DNA from: an uncultured bacterium
GTDB taxonomy: Bacteria > Desulfobacterota > Binatia > UBA1149 > CAITLU01
Assembly: GCA_903893315.1 (NCBI GenBank)
Contig: CAITLU010000039.1
Location: 25,527 to 89,526 of the forward strand
DNA length: 64,000 bases
Reading direction: 5' to 3'
The notes beneath the pieces are model-generated. The model ran no database searches. It was not told the DNA's origin and saw only the letters and a program-made list of their open reading frames with translations. The number at the start of each line of letters is the position of its first letter. Within the stretch, counting starts at the first letter, position 1. Of the stretch, positions 8,075-16,882 are shown piece by piece. A program made the translations under genes and the position numbers.

Positions 8075-9616
8075 GTGAGAGACAACGTCGGACTATTTCT
8101 GAGCAAGCGGGCGATGCTGTCGCCGACTCTCGAAGCGTTCGTGGCACCTGAACTCGGTTTGCGGCTGAACTATGCGCAGCTCGACCGGCGCTGCAATCGC
8201 ACCGCAGACCTGTTGGTGCGCTCGGGCGTCCGAGCCGGCGACCGCGTGGCTCTGTTGTTGATGAACGGTGTGGAGTTCGTCGAGAGTTTCTTCGCGATCG
8301 CGAAGCTGGGCGCAATCGTGGTGCCGCTTAACTGGAGGTTGGCGCCCGACGAGCTTGCTTTCATTCTTGGCGACAGCGGCGCCGCGACATTGATTTTCGG
8401 TGCCGAGTTCGCTGCCGTTGCGGCTGATCTGTACGGGCGCGGCCGCGACGCCACCGATGTAAAACGCTGGATTCAAGCTGGCGGCGCCGAGACCGCGCCG
8501 TTTGCCGAATCGTATGCTGAGCTCCACCTGGCGTCCGGCGAAGCGCCACCGCCGATCGGCGGCGGCGATAACGACGAGCTGTACATCATGTACACCTCCG
8601 GGACGACGGGCCTGCCCAAGGGCGCGGTCCATACCCACACCAGCGTCATCGCGGCTTGCCAGACGATCAATGCCACCGAGGACGTGCGCTATCGCGACGT
8701 TTACATGGTTGCGGTTCCGTTGTTTCACGTCGCGGCGCTTACGCCGTTTACCGCCAACGTCTATCGCGGGAGCACCAGCGTGGTGCTGCAGATCTTCGAG
8801 CCGCAGCGGGCCTGGCAGATCATCGAGCAGGAAAAAGTGAACTGCATGATCGCGGTGCCGGCGATGTTGAACTTCATGCAGCAGGCGCCGAACTTCCGGA
8901 CGGTCGATCATTCTTCGCTGCGTTGGGTGATGAGCGGCGCCGCGCCGGTGCCGGTCAGCTTGATAGAAACCTACACGGCCAAGGGCATCGAGATCCATCA
9001 GGTCTACGGCCTTACCGAGAGTTGCGGGCCGGCTTGTTTGACCAGTCCCGAAGATGCGGTGCGCAAGGCCGGTTCCACAGGTAAGGCTTTCTTCCACACC
9101 GATGTGCGCGTGGTTCACGTCACCGGAGACGACGTGGCACCAGGCGAAGTTGGCGAAGTGCTGGTGCGCGGCCGTCACCTGATGAAGGGCTACTGGAAGA
9201 GGCCGCGCGATACGGCCGACGCGATTCGCGACGGCTGGCTCTACACCGGCGACCTTGCCACGGTTGACGACGAGGGCTTCGTCTACATCCAGGACCGTAA
9301 GAAGGACATGATCATCTCGGGCGGCGAGAACATCTACCCGGCCGAGATCGAGAACGTGCTGCTCCAGCATCCTGACGTGCTCGACGTGGCCGTGATCGGG
9401 CAGTCGAGTGCGGCGTGGGGTGAAAGCCCGGTCGCGATCGTGGTGGCGGCGCGCGCCGTAGATGCTGCCGACATCATCGGGTTCACCGACGGCAAGCTCG
9501 CGCGTTACAAACAGCCGCGCAGCTTTCACTTCGTCGATGAGATTCCCCGCAATGCTTCGGGCAAGATTCTCAAGCGGTTGCTGAGGGAACGTTTCCCGGG
9601 ACCAGCGTCCGAGTAG
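8075..9616 (+). CDS. AMP-forming acyl-CoA synthetase (FadD-like)
   Basis: This 513-residue ANL-superfamily ligase makes acyl-CoA from a carboxylic acid, ATP and CoA. Motifs in order: P-loop YTSGTTGLPKGAVHTHTS (about 172-190), YGLTESCGPACLT, the hinge/A8 region YTGDLATVDDEGFVYIQDRKKDMIISGGENIYP and the C-terminal catalytic lysine in PRNASGKILKRLL. The start is GTG, with AGGAG upstream. It resembles the medium/long-chain or steroid-side-chain ligases that accompany acyl-CoA dehydrogenase clusters; the substrate cannot be read from sequence. Confidence 0.93.
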   Translation: MRDNVGLFLSKRAMLSPTLEAFVAPELGLRLNYAQLDRRCNRTADLLVRSGVRAGDRVALLLMNGVEFVESFFAIAKLGAIVVPLNWRLAPDELAFILGDSGAATLIFGAEFAAVAADLYGRGRDATDVKRWIQAGGAETAPFAESYAELHLASGEAPPPIGGGDNDELYIMYTSGTTGLPKGAVHTHTSVIAACQTINATEDVRYRDVYMVAVPLFHVAALTPFTANVYRGSTSVVLQIFEPQRAWQIIEQEKVNCMIAVPAMLNFMQQAPNFRTVDHSSLRWVMSGAAPVPVSLIETYTAKGIEIHQVYGLTESCGPACLTSPEDAVRKAGSTGKAFFHTDVRVVHVTGDDVAPGEVGEVLVRGRHLMKGYWKRPRDTADAIRDGWLYTGDLATVDDEGFVYIQDRKKDMIISGGENIYPAEIENVLLQHPDVLDVAVIGQSSAAWGESPVAIVVAARAVDAADIIGFTDGKLARYKQPRSFHFVDEIPRNASGKILKRLLRERFPGPASE

Positions 9617-9777
9617 CTTCGTGCCGGATCCATCTGCGACGTCGCGGCGAACCACGGTCGTTGCGACGTACACGAAGGTGCGTCTGCGCGCCGGTTACAT
9701 GCGTGGTCCTTGCATCCGCCACTCTTTGAGCGGACTTTTCAGTCTGGTGTTCTTGACGAACGCGTGAGGAAGGATTC

Positions 9778-11055
9778 ATGAGCGAAGGCAAACTTGCGAT
9801 TCTCGTTGCCGGAGGGCCGGCACCCGGTATCAACAGTGTCATCGGAGCGGCGACGATACGTTGCCGTCTGGCCGGGGTCGAAGTGCTGGGTGTCCGCGAC
9901 GGTTTCGAGCACATCATGCGCGGCGACATCGAGACGGTGCGGCCGCTGCTGATCGACGACGTCAGCCGGATTCACTTTCGCGGCGGATCGATCCTGGGGA
10001 TATCGCGCGCCAATCCGACCAAGGACCCGAAGTTGCTCGAGGCCTGCGTGCAGGCCTTGGCGCGTCTCGGGGTCGACAAGTTGCTGACGATAGGCGGCGA
10101 CGACACCGCATTCTCGGCGCTCAAGCTCGAGAGCGTGGCTTCAGGGCGTCTGCGCGTGGCTCACGTTCCGAAGACAATCGACAATGACCTCGATCTGCCG
10201 CCCAACATCGACACTTTCGGTTTCCAGACCGCGCGTGCGGTCGGAGCCGAGCTGGTCAAGAACCTGATGGTCGACGCGTACACGACACACCGTTGGTACT
10301 TCGTGATCGCGATGGGGCGCAAGGCCGGTCATCTGGCGCTCGGAATCGGCAAGGCTGCCGGTGCCACTCTTACGCTGATTCCAGAGGAATTCGGCTCGGG
10401 CGGTTTTTCGCTCGGCGTGCTGGTCGACATCCTTTCCGGTGCGATCATCAAACGTCAGGCGGAGGGACACGAAGACGGAGTCGCCGTGATTGCCGAGGGC
10501 GTCGTGCTGGGGCTCAAGCCCGAAGACCTTGCCGGCATCGACAACGTCGAACGTGACGAGCACGGCAACGTGCGCATCGCGGAACTCGACCTTGGCGATC
10601 TGCTAAAGCGCAGCGTTCGCGCGCGCCTGGCCGCGCTCGGCGTCAAAACCACGGTGGTCGCCAAAGACATCGGCTACGAGTTGCGCTGCGCCGATCCGGT
10701 GCCCTACGACATGGAGTACACCCGCGATCTCGGCTACTGCGGCGCGCAGTTCCTGCTCGACGGCGGCAACGCGGCGATGATATCGCTGCAGGGCGGGCAC
10801 TTCGTTCCGGTACCGTTCGCGACGATGCTCGATGCAAACAGCGGCCGGGCGCGCGTGCGTCTGGTGGACGTGGCCTCAACCCGCTACAAGATCGGCCACC
10901 GTTACATGATTCGTCTGAGGAAGACCGACTTCGAAGATGCCGTGACGCTGGCCTCGATAGCGAAGGTGGCCGGGCTGGACACTGCCCAATTCCGCAGACA
11001 ATTCGAATACCTTACGAAGGATGAGCCGGGGCCGCTGGTATTCGTCGACGGCTGA
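9778..11055 (+). CDS. pfp: Pyrophosphate-dependent 6-phosphofructokinase
   Basis: This 425-residue phosphofructokinase phosphorylates fructose 6-phosphate reversibly in glycolysis. The phosphoryl-donor signature reads GGDDT (residues 106-110) rather than the GGDGS/T of ATP enzymes, and the catalytic loop is PKTIDND (131-137) with lysine in place of glycine. Both changes mark the PPi-dependent class. The substrate-binding MGRKAGHLALGIG is present. AGGAAGG precedes the ATG. It is followed by a strong hairpin terminator shared with the convergent RRM gene. Confidence 0.92.
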   Translation: MSEGKLAILVAGGPAPGINSVIGAATIRCRLAGVEVLGVRDGFEHIMRGDIETVRPLLIDDVSRIHFRGGSILGISRANPTKDPKLLEACVQALARLGVDKLLTIGGDDTAFSALKLESVASGRLRVAHVPKTIDNDLDLPPNIDTFGFQTARAVGAELVKNLMVDAYTTHRWYFVIAMGRKAGHLALGIGKAAGATLTLIPEEFGSGGFSLGVLVDILSGAIIKRQAEGHEDGVAVIAEGVVLGLKPEDLAGIDNVERDEHGNVRIAELDLGDLLKRSVRARLAALGVKTTVVAKDIGYELRCADPVPYDMEYTRDLGYCGAQFLLDGGNAAMISLQGGHFVPVPFATMLDANSGRARVRLVDVASTRYKIGHRYMIRLRKTDFEDAVTLASIAKVAGLDTAQFRRQFEYLTKDEPGPLVFVDG

Positions 11056-11091
11056 GCGGCTCGTCCGGGAAGGCGAAGGGAGCTGAAACAA

Positions 11092-11121
11092 AAGAGCCGG
11101 ACCCCTGAGGGCCCGGCTCTT
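11092..11121. terminator. Bidirectional intrinsic terminator
   Basis: AAGAGCCGG at 11092-11100 pairs with CCGGCTCTT at 11113-11121, with an inner CCC/GGG stem in the loop. The flanks are A-rich on the left and T-rich on the right, so both the phosphofructokinase (plus) and RRM gene (minus) transcripts could end here. Confidence 0.85.
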
Positions 11122-11174
11122 CTGCTTTAGCGTCACATCGAGGAACCGTCGTTGAAGACGGATCCCGTTGGAAA

Positions 11175-11531
11175 CTACCAGCGGCTACCGCCGCCGCCGC
11201 CACCACCGCCGCCGCCGCCGCCACGACCACCGCGGTCGTCACGACGACCGCCGCCGCCGCCGCCGCCGCCACGCGAACGGTTGTCCTCGCGGGGCTTGGC
11301 TTCGTTGACTTTCAGGCTACGGCCTTCGAGCTCGGATCCGTCCAAGGCGGCAATCGCCTTGTCCGCGTCCGCGTCAGCCATCTCGACGAATCCGAATCCG
11401 CGAGACTGGCCTGTGTCACGGTCGGTGACGATCGCGACCGAAATCACTTCGCCTTGCTGTCCGAAGTGCTGGCGGAGCGAATCCTCAGTAGCCCTGAAGG
11501 GCAGGTTTCCAACGTAAATTTTCTTGGCCAT
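11175..11531 (-). CDS. RRM RNA-binding protein with glycine-rich tail
   Basis: 118 residues. One RNA recognition motif carries RNP2 IYVGNLPF (residues 5-12) and RNP1 RGFGFVEM (44-51). The tail from about residue 88 is an Arg/Asp-containing polyglycine stretch ending GGSRW. This is the layout of bacterial RNA-binding proteins of the cyanobacterial Rbp type, often cold-induced. AGGAG precedes the ATG. The glycine run is encoded by long GGC/GGT arrays that could slip during replication. Confidence 0.93.
   Translation of the reverse strand: MAKKIYVGNLPFRATEDSLRQHFGQQGEVISVAIVTDRDTGQSRGFGFVEMADADADKAIAALDGSELEGRSLKVNEAKPREDNRSRGGGGGGGGRRDDRGGRGGGGGGGGGGGGSRW
11188..11270. repeat. Trinucleotide (CCG/CCA) arrays encoding polyglycine
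   Basis: Two near-pure runs of CCG/CCA triplets (11188-11222 and 11248-11270) are separated by a mixed Arg/Asp-coding segment. They lie inside the RRM gene in frame, so slippage would change glycine number by whole residues. Confidence 0.9.
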
Positions 11532-11844
11532 GGTTCTCCTAAGCGAGCGCGCAACTCTCTATTGGCGTCGACTTTGTTATTGAATTCCCGGCGGACCGGG
11601 TCACAGATTCGGCGAGCTTCTGTGGGAGCGAGGGCTGGGGCTAGACACGCAAGGAAGGGAGTTGATCGCTTCGAAGGGGAAACCAGCTACAGCCGCGATA
11701 CCGGATGGCATCGCGCCTGAGGATCTTTCATCACAGATGCCGAGGCATTGCCAACCCCAGCAGCGGATCATTATTACTTTGCAGGCGAACAGGGGGCTGG
11801 TCGCGGGAATGGAAGTGCTCCCGACTCGGCGATGGGCCGTGGCG
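11532..11844. other. Intergenic region upstream of the RRM gene
   Basis: 313 bases between the RRM gene start and the end of the outer-membrane-factor gene, both on the minus strand. It contains the RRM gene's AGGAG and presumably its promoter. The part near 11560-11600 is AT-richer than its surroundings. I see no convincing ORF, hairpin or repeat. Confidence 0.4.
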
Positions 11845-13317
11845 TCAGGAGGCCGGCGCGGCGTCAGCCGCGCCGCTGATGCCTGAGCCAGCGGATTTCC
11901 ACCCGCCGCCAAGAGCCTTGTATATGGCGATCAGGTCGGTGGTGACGGCGGCCGAACTCTGCGCCGCAGCCTCCTCGAAGGCGAGCTTGGCGCGTTCGGC
12001 GTCGAGCACCTGCTGGAAGTCCACGAGCCCGTTGACGTACTTGGTCCGGGCCAGCTGGTCCGCAAGGCGGGCGGCGTCGACCGCTTCCTCGAGGCTGTCA
12101 CGGCGAATCTGCTCGCGCACATAGGCTACCAAAGCGTTTTCGGCCTCTTCGTAAGCCTTCAGGACCGTGCCTTCGTATGCGGCCAGGGCTTGCTCCTGAA
12201 GGGCCGACTGAGCCTCGATGCGCTGGCGGGTGCGAGCGGCATCGAAGAGGTTCCAGGTCAGGCTCGGCCCGATCGAAAAGGTGCGGCTGGCGGCCGATCC
12301 GAGATCGGCCAGGTCCAGGGCCGACAATCCGATCGATCCTGACAGGGTCAGTTTGGGATACAGGTCGGCCGTCGCTACGCCGATGGCCGCGGTGGCAGCG
12401 ACCAGTTGCTGCTCGCTGCGGGCCACGTCGGGGCGACGACGCAGCAGATCGGCCGAGAGTCCCACCGCCACGGTAGCCGGTACCGAGGGCACCGGGGCCG
12501 GCGCGTCCAGTTCGCGGTCGAGTGAGCCGGCCGGAACTCCGAGCAGAACAGCGAGTCGATTCCGCGCCGCCGCCAGACCGCTCTGGAGCGGAGGAATGCG
12601 GGCCTGGGTGTCGGCGAGGTTGTAGCGCGCCTGCGCAACCTCGAGTTCGTCGCTGAGTCCGGCGTTGCGCCGTAGTTGCACCAATTCCAGGGTGTCGGTC
12701 TGGCTGCGCAGGTTCGATTGCGCGATCGCGACTCGTGCTTGCAGCGAGCGCACCTCTACGTAGTTGCGCGCCACCTCTGCGAGCACGCTCACCAACACGT
12801 CGCCCAGATCGGCGCGCGATGCGTCGAGTTCTGCCTGGCGCTGCTCTATCGTGCGACGCAGGCCGCCGAAGATATCGAGTTCCCAACTTGCGTCGAAGGC
12901 GCTCGAGTAGTTGTCGGACTCTACCGCAGAATTGCCGTTGCCGCTGCGTCTGCGCGCGTACGAAGCTCCGCCGTCGACGCTTGGTGCCACAGCACCTGCG
13001 GCTTCGGCGCGGTGCGCCCGTGCTTCGCGGATGCGAGCGACCGCGCTCCTGGTATCGGTGTTCCCGGCGATCGCGCGGCGGATCAGGTCGTCGAGCATCC
13101 GGTCTCCGAGCACGCTCCACCACTGTTCGAGATCCGCAGTAGACCCGGTCAGACCTCTTGCCAGCTCGGCGCTCCATCGTTCGGCGACCACGGTTTGCGG
13201 GGGACGCGCGTCCGGTCCGACCGCGGCGCAACCGCCCGACATGGCGGCACACGCGGCGGCGAATGCCGTCAGTATCGCGGCCGCGCAGGGCTTCGCTGAG
13301 GCTCTGCGCTCACTCAT
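11845..13317 (-). CDS. TolC-like outer membrane factor lipoprotein (NodT/OprM family)
   Basis: 490 residues. The N-terminus carries a lipobox MSGGC after a hydrophobic stretch, then AVGPDARPP as in NodT-family lipoproteins. Two halves repeat the outer-membrane-factor pattern, with conserved ADLGDVLVSVLAEVARNYVEVR, RRNAGLSDELEVAQARYNLA and LRRRPDVARSEQQLVAATAAIGVATADLYPKLTLSGSIG. It forms the outer channel of the MacA-type system encoded upstream. I choose the ATG at 13317, which overlaps the permease stop by 8 bases. Last gene of the operon. Confidence 0.92.
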   Translation of the reverse strand: MSERRASAKPCAAAILTAFAAACAAMSGGCAAVGPDARPPQTVVAERWSAELARGLTGSTADLEQWWSVLGDRMLDDLIRRAIAGNTDTRSAVARIREARAHRAEAAGAVAPSVDGGASYARRRSGNGNSAVESDNYSSAFDASWELDIFGGLRRTIEQRQAELDASRADLGDVLVSVLAEVARNYVEVRSLQARVAIAQSNLRSQTDTLELVQLRRNAGLSDELEVAQARYNLADTQARIPPLQSGLAAARNRLAVLLGVPAGSLDRELDAPAPVPSVPATVAVGLSADLLRRRPDVARSEQQLVAATAAIGVATADLYPKLTLSGSIGLSALDLADLGSAASRTFSIGPSLTWNLFDAARTRQRIEAQSALQEQALAAYEGTVLKAYEEAENALVAYVREQIRRDSLEEAVDAARLADQLARTKYVNGLVDFQQVLDAERAKLAFEEAAAQSSAAVTTDLIAIYKALGGGWKSAGSGISGAADAAPAS

Positions 13318-14518
13318 GGCGCAGCGCCTCGATCGGGTCGAGTCTTGCGGCACGGCGCGCCGGAACGTAGCCGAAGATCACGCCGATGGCTCCGGAAAAC
13401 GCGAAGGCGAGGGCGATGATGTCGGGATCGAACAGGAAGGGGATGTGCATGGTGCGCGTGATCGCCAGCGTCACGGCCAGCGCTATCGCGACTCCGATCA
13501 GACCGCCGAGCGAGGAGAGCACGACGGCTTCCACGAGGAACTGGCGCAGGACTTCGCTTTCGAGCGCTCCGATGGCCAGGCGGGTGCCGATCTCTCGTGT
13601 CCGTTCGGTCACGGACACCAGCATTATGTTCATGATGCCGATGCCGCCCACCAGCAGGCTCACCGCTGCCACCGCGCCGAGCAGCATCGTGAGCACGCGC
13701 GTGGTGCCGGTCAGCGTCGCGGTGATTTCCTTCATGTCCAGAACGGTGAAGTCGTCATCGTCGCCTGCCGCTACGCGGCGGCGTTCGCGCAGCAACCTTT
13801 GGATGTCGATCTTGACCTTGTCGGTGTCGGCTTCGGTGGCCGCCGAAACCATGATGGCACCGACGTCCTGGTTGCCGGCGATGCGGCGCTGGAATGTGCG
13901 CAGCGGAATCAGCACGGTGTCGTCTTGATCGCTGCCCATGCTGCTCTGGCCTTTGGATGCCAGCACGCCGATCACCTGACACGAAAACTTGCCGACTCGG
14001 ATTCTTTCTCCGAGGGGACTCAGGCGCCCGAACAGAGCCGCGCGCACCGTCTCGCCGAGCAGGCAGACAGCCTTGCCGGCACGTAATTCGGCTTCGGCAA
14101 AACCTCTGCCGGCGGTGAGTCCCCACGCACGGGTCGTCAGGTATTGGTCGGTGGTGCCGATGACGCTGGTCGAGCGGTTCTCGTTGCCGTAGACCACCTT
14201 GGTCTGGCGCGACGCAGTCGGCGCCACCGCTCTGAGCGAAGGAACCTGCTCGACGACGGCCGCGACATCGTGGAGGTAGAAAGCCTTCGGCGGCGCCGAG
14301 GATCCGCCCGGTCCGCGGTGCTGGCCGGCGATCACGACCAGCAGGTTGCTGCCCAGGCTCGATATGTCGCTGGTGATCTTGGCGGTGGCACCTCTGCCCA
14401 CGGTTACCATGATGATCACCGCCGCGACGCCGATGACGACACCGAGCACGGTGAGAAACGAGCGCAACATGCGGCGCCGGATCTCGCGAAAGGCAAGCAG
14501 CAGGGTGTCCCACCACAT
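13310..14518 (-). CDS. MacB-type ABC transporter permease
   Basis: 402 residues. An N-terminal membrane helix (RSFLTVLGVVIGVAAVIIMV) is followed by a large MacB-type periplasmic domain and three C-terminal helices with the FtsX core (NIMLVSVTERTREIGTRLAIGA). This is the permease half of MacB, encoded apart from its ATPase. It couples ATP hydrolysis to extrusion of macrolide-like compounds, lipopeptides or siderophores. The start is the ATG at 14518, 1 base after the ATPase stop, with AAGGAG upstream inside the ATPase gene. Confidence 0.92.
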   Translation of the reverse strand: MWWDTLLLAFREIRRRMLRSFLTVLGVVIGVAAVIIMVTVGRGATAKITSDISSLGSNLLVVIAGQHRGPGGSSAPPKAFYLHDVAAVVEQVPSLRAVAPTASRQTKVVYGNENRSTSVIGTTDQYLTTRAWGLTAGRGFAEAELRAGKAVCLLGETVRAALFGRLSPLGERIRVGKFSCQVIGVLASKGQSSMGSDQDDTVLIPLRTFQRRIAGNQDVGAIMVSAATEADTDKVKIDIQRLLRERRRVAAGDDDDFTVLDMKEITATLTGTTRVLTMLLGAVAAVSLLVGGIGIMNIMLVSVTERTREIGTRLAIGALESEVLRQFLVEAVVLSSLGGLIGVAIALAVTLAITRTMHIPFLFDPDIIALAFAFSGAIGVIFGYVPARRAARLDPIEALRHE

Positions 14519-14519
14519 G

Positions 14520-15248
14520 TCAGGCGCACTCCTTTTGCCGGAGGTCGGAAGCGACCAGTCCATCGGCGAACTGCACGACGCGCCCCGCGTAGGCAGCCAT
14601 GTCGGCTTCGTGGGTCACCATGACGATGGTGATGCCGTCATCGCGGTTGAGACCGCGCAGCAGTTCCATCACTTCGTGGCTGCGGATCGAGTCGAGGTTG
14701 CCCGTAGGTTCGTCGGCGAGCAGTACGGCCGGCTCAGTGACGATCGCGCGTGCGATCGCGACCCGTTGCTGCTGGCCGCCCGAAAGCTCGCCCGGTCTGT
14801 GCTGTTCCCAGCCCGACAGCCCGACGTGGGCGAGCGCGCCGAGCGCCAGACTGCGCCGCTCGCGCAGCGCGGTGCCGCGGTACATCAGCGGCAGTTCGAC
14901 GTTCTCCAACGCGGTGGTGCGAGGCAGCAGATTGTAGCCCTGGAAGATGAACCCGAAACGGTGACGTCGCAGCAGCGCGCGCTGCCGGCGCGTGAGCGAC
15001 GGGACTTCGATGTCCTGGAAGCGGTAACTGCCGCCGCTCGGCGTGTCGAGGCAACCGAGCACGTTCATGCAAGTGGATTTTCCCGAGCCGCTCGGTCCCA
15101 TCACGGCGACGAATTCACCGCTTTCGATGGTGAGGTCGATGCCTCGCAGTGCGTGCATCGCGGCCTGGCCGCTGCCGTACACTTTGGTCACGCCGCGCAT
15201 CCGTATCAGCGGCGGCGTCGCCGCGTTGTCCGTCGCGGCGTCGCTCAC
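14520..15248 (-). CDS. ABC transporter ATPase (MacB/LolD type)
   Basis: 242 residues. Walker [11 protein letters not shown]-loop [22 protein letters not shown], signature [15 protein letters not shown], Walker [14 protein letters not shown] and H-loop [10 protein letters not shown] are all intact. It powers the adjacent permease. Its ATG overlaps the adaptor's stop by 4 bases (ATGA), so translation is probably coupled. In E. coli these two halves are fused in one MacB chain. Confidence 0.95.
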   Translation of the reverse strand: MSDAATDNAATPPLIRMRGVTKVYGSGQAAMHALRGIDLTIESGEFVAVMGPSGSGKSTCMNVLGCLDTPSGGSYRFQDIEVPSLTRRQRALLRRHRFGFIFQGYNLLPRTTALENVELPLMYRGTALRERRSLALGALAHVGLSGWEQHRPGELSGGQQQRVAIARAIVTEPAVLLADEPTGNLDSIRSHEVMELLRGLNRDDGITIVMVTHEADMAAYAGRVVQFADGLVASDLRQKECA

Positions 15249-16588
15249 GAAGACTTGGCAGTGGCATCGACGACCACCTGGGCGCCCGGCTGGATGTCGC
15301 CGCTCAAAACCTGCGTGCGACGTCCGTCGCTCGCTCCGACCGTCACCGCAACTTCCCTCAGCTTGCCTTCTTCGAGGACGTAGGCGGTGCGACGTCCGCC
15401 TTCGCTGCTCTTTTCGGATGGAGGACTCTTGGATGCGGACAGACGCCGGCTGAACGGCATCAGCTTTTGCAGGAGGCTGCGGTCGTCTTTTTCCGCATCG
15501 ACGTGCGGGGGCACGAAGCGCAGCGCCGCGTTTGAAATAAGCAACGCGTCGTCGACGGTGCTGACCACGATGTCGGCGGTCGCCGTCATTCCGGGCCGCA
15601 GCGCGAGATCCGGATTGGCTACCACCAGCACGGCTTTGTAGGTCACGACATTGTCGACCGTTTCGGAAGCGTAGCGCAGCTGGGTGATCCGCGCCGGGAA
15701 CTTGCGCTCGGCGTAGGCGTCGACGGTGAAGTTCGCGCTCATCCCGTCGCGCACCTGTCCGACGTCGGCTTCATCGACATCGACCTCCAGTTCCATCTGC
15801 GTCAGATCTTCGGCCAGCGTGAACAGCACTGGAGTCTGAAGAGAGGCCGCGATGGTCTGACCGGGTTCCACCTTGCGGCTCAGGACGATGCCGTCGATGG
15901 GCGCGCGAATCTCCGCTTTGGCGAGGTTGGTCCGGTCGACGTCGAGTTTCGCCGCCGCCAGCTCGATCTGTGCCGCCGCGTTGTCGACGCTCGCTCGGGC
16001 ACGCTCGAGCGCCGCTTTGGCCATGTCCATGTCGTGCTGTGAAGGTACGCGGCCGTCGCTGGCCTTGCGCACTGCGGCCAGGCGGTCGAGTTCGGCAGCG
16101 GCCTCCACCGCGGTCGCTTCGTTTTCGCGTCGCAACGACTTGTTGACGTTCAGCTGGGCCTGAGACTGGACGACGGCCGCACTGAGCTTGGAGACATCGA
16201 GCTTGGCCAGAACCTGCCCCTTGCTGACGTGGTCGTTGAAGTCGGCGCTGACGCTCTCGAGGATGCCGGAGAGTTCACTGCCGACGTCGACCTTGTTGGT
16301 AGGTTGCAGCGTTCCGGTGGCACTGACCGTGACCACCAGGCTGCCCTTCTCCACGGCCTCGGTCTTGTATACGGCCAGGTCGCCGTCGCCGCCCGAACGC
16401 ATCCAGGCCAGCACCAGCAACCCGACGGCGGCCAGGGCGGCCACGCCGATGCGTCTGGCGCGCCGGCCGCGCCCTTGTCCGCCCTCGCGTGAGAGCAGCG
16501 TCTGCAGATCCTCGGACTGTTCTTTGGTCGGGGCTCGATCGGGACTTTGGCTTTGGGCTTGGTTGGTCGCTTCCACTGCTGTCTTCAA
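15245..16588 (-). CDS. MacA-type periplasmic adaptor (membrane fusion protein)
   Basis: 447 residues. A short cytoplasmic N-terminus and one membrane helix (GVAALAAVGLLVLAW) precede a lipoyl-like half (TLQPTNKVDVGSELSGILESV), a long alpha hairpin (KAALERARASVDNAAAQIELAAAKLD), the second lipoyl half (APIDGIVLSRKVEPGQTIAASL) and beta-barrel domains. It bridges the ABC transporter to the outer membrane factor. It is the first gene of a four-gene operon: adaptor, ATPase, permease, outer channel. The promoter must lie in 16589-16882, divergent from the acyl-CoA dehydrogenase gene. Confidence 0.93.
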   Translation of the reverse strand: MKTAVEATNQAQSQSPDRAPTKEQSEDLQTLLSREGGQGRGRRARRIGVAALAAVGLLVLAWMRSGGDGDLAVYKTEAVEKGSLVVTVSATGTLQPTNKVDVGSELSGILESVSADFNDHVSKGQVLAKLDVSKLSAAVVQSQAQLNVNKSLRRENEATAVEAAAELDRLAAVRKASDGRVPSQHDMDMAKAALERARASVDNAAAQIELAAAKLDVDRTNLAKAEIRAPIDGIVLSRKVEPGQTIAASLQTPVLFTLAEDLTQMELEVDVDEADVGQVRDGMSANFTVDAYAERKFPARITQLRYASETVDNVVTYKAVLVVANPDLALRPGMTATADIVVSTVDDALLISNAALRFVPPHVDAEKDDRSLLQKLMPFSRRLSASKSPPSEKSSEGGRRTAYVLEEGKLREVAVTVGASDGRRTQVLSGDIQPGAQVVVDATAKSS

Positions 16589-16882
16589 TCTGCTCGCTGT
16601 TGTGTGACGTGGAACGTCGGTCTTCCACGATCATGAGCGTCGCGGCGCGCTCCGGAACCGCCGGTGTTGCCGATCCTCGCGGCGCGTTTGCTCGCGGCTC
16701 GTCGCCAATTAACAGCGGGGGCTCGAACTCGCGAATCCGCGGTGGATTGCCGCATGGCGGCACGTTCGCCCGGGCGCCGTCAGAGGCCAGCGAAAACTTG
16801 ACACCGACGTCATGTTCTTGCTACGAGCGGCGGCGGCCAAATCCATCCAGGCCCGCCTTATCCAGCTTTTCAAGGGGACATC

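Noticed and set aside
8093..9673. 526-codon minus-strand frame opposite the first acyl-CoA ligase
   Set aside because: Antisense shadow; rich in Arg/His with no domain, while the plus-strand ligase has every expected motif.
11601..11912. 103-codon minus-strand frame upstream of the RRM gene's neighbour
   Set aside because: Overlaps the outer-membrane-factor gene end in another frame and has no coding features.
16700..16745. Possible tRNA T-arm (GGGGGCTCGAACTC)
   Set aside because: No matching acceptor, D or anticodon stems could be built around it.
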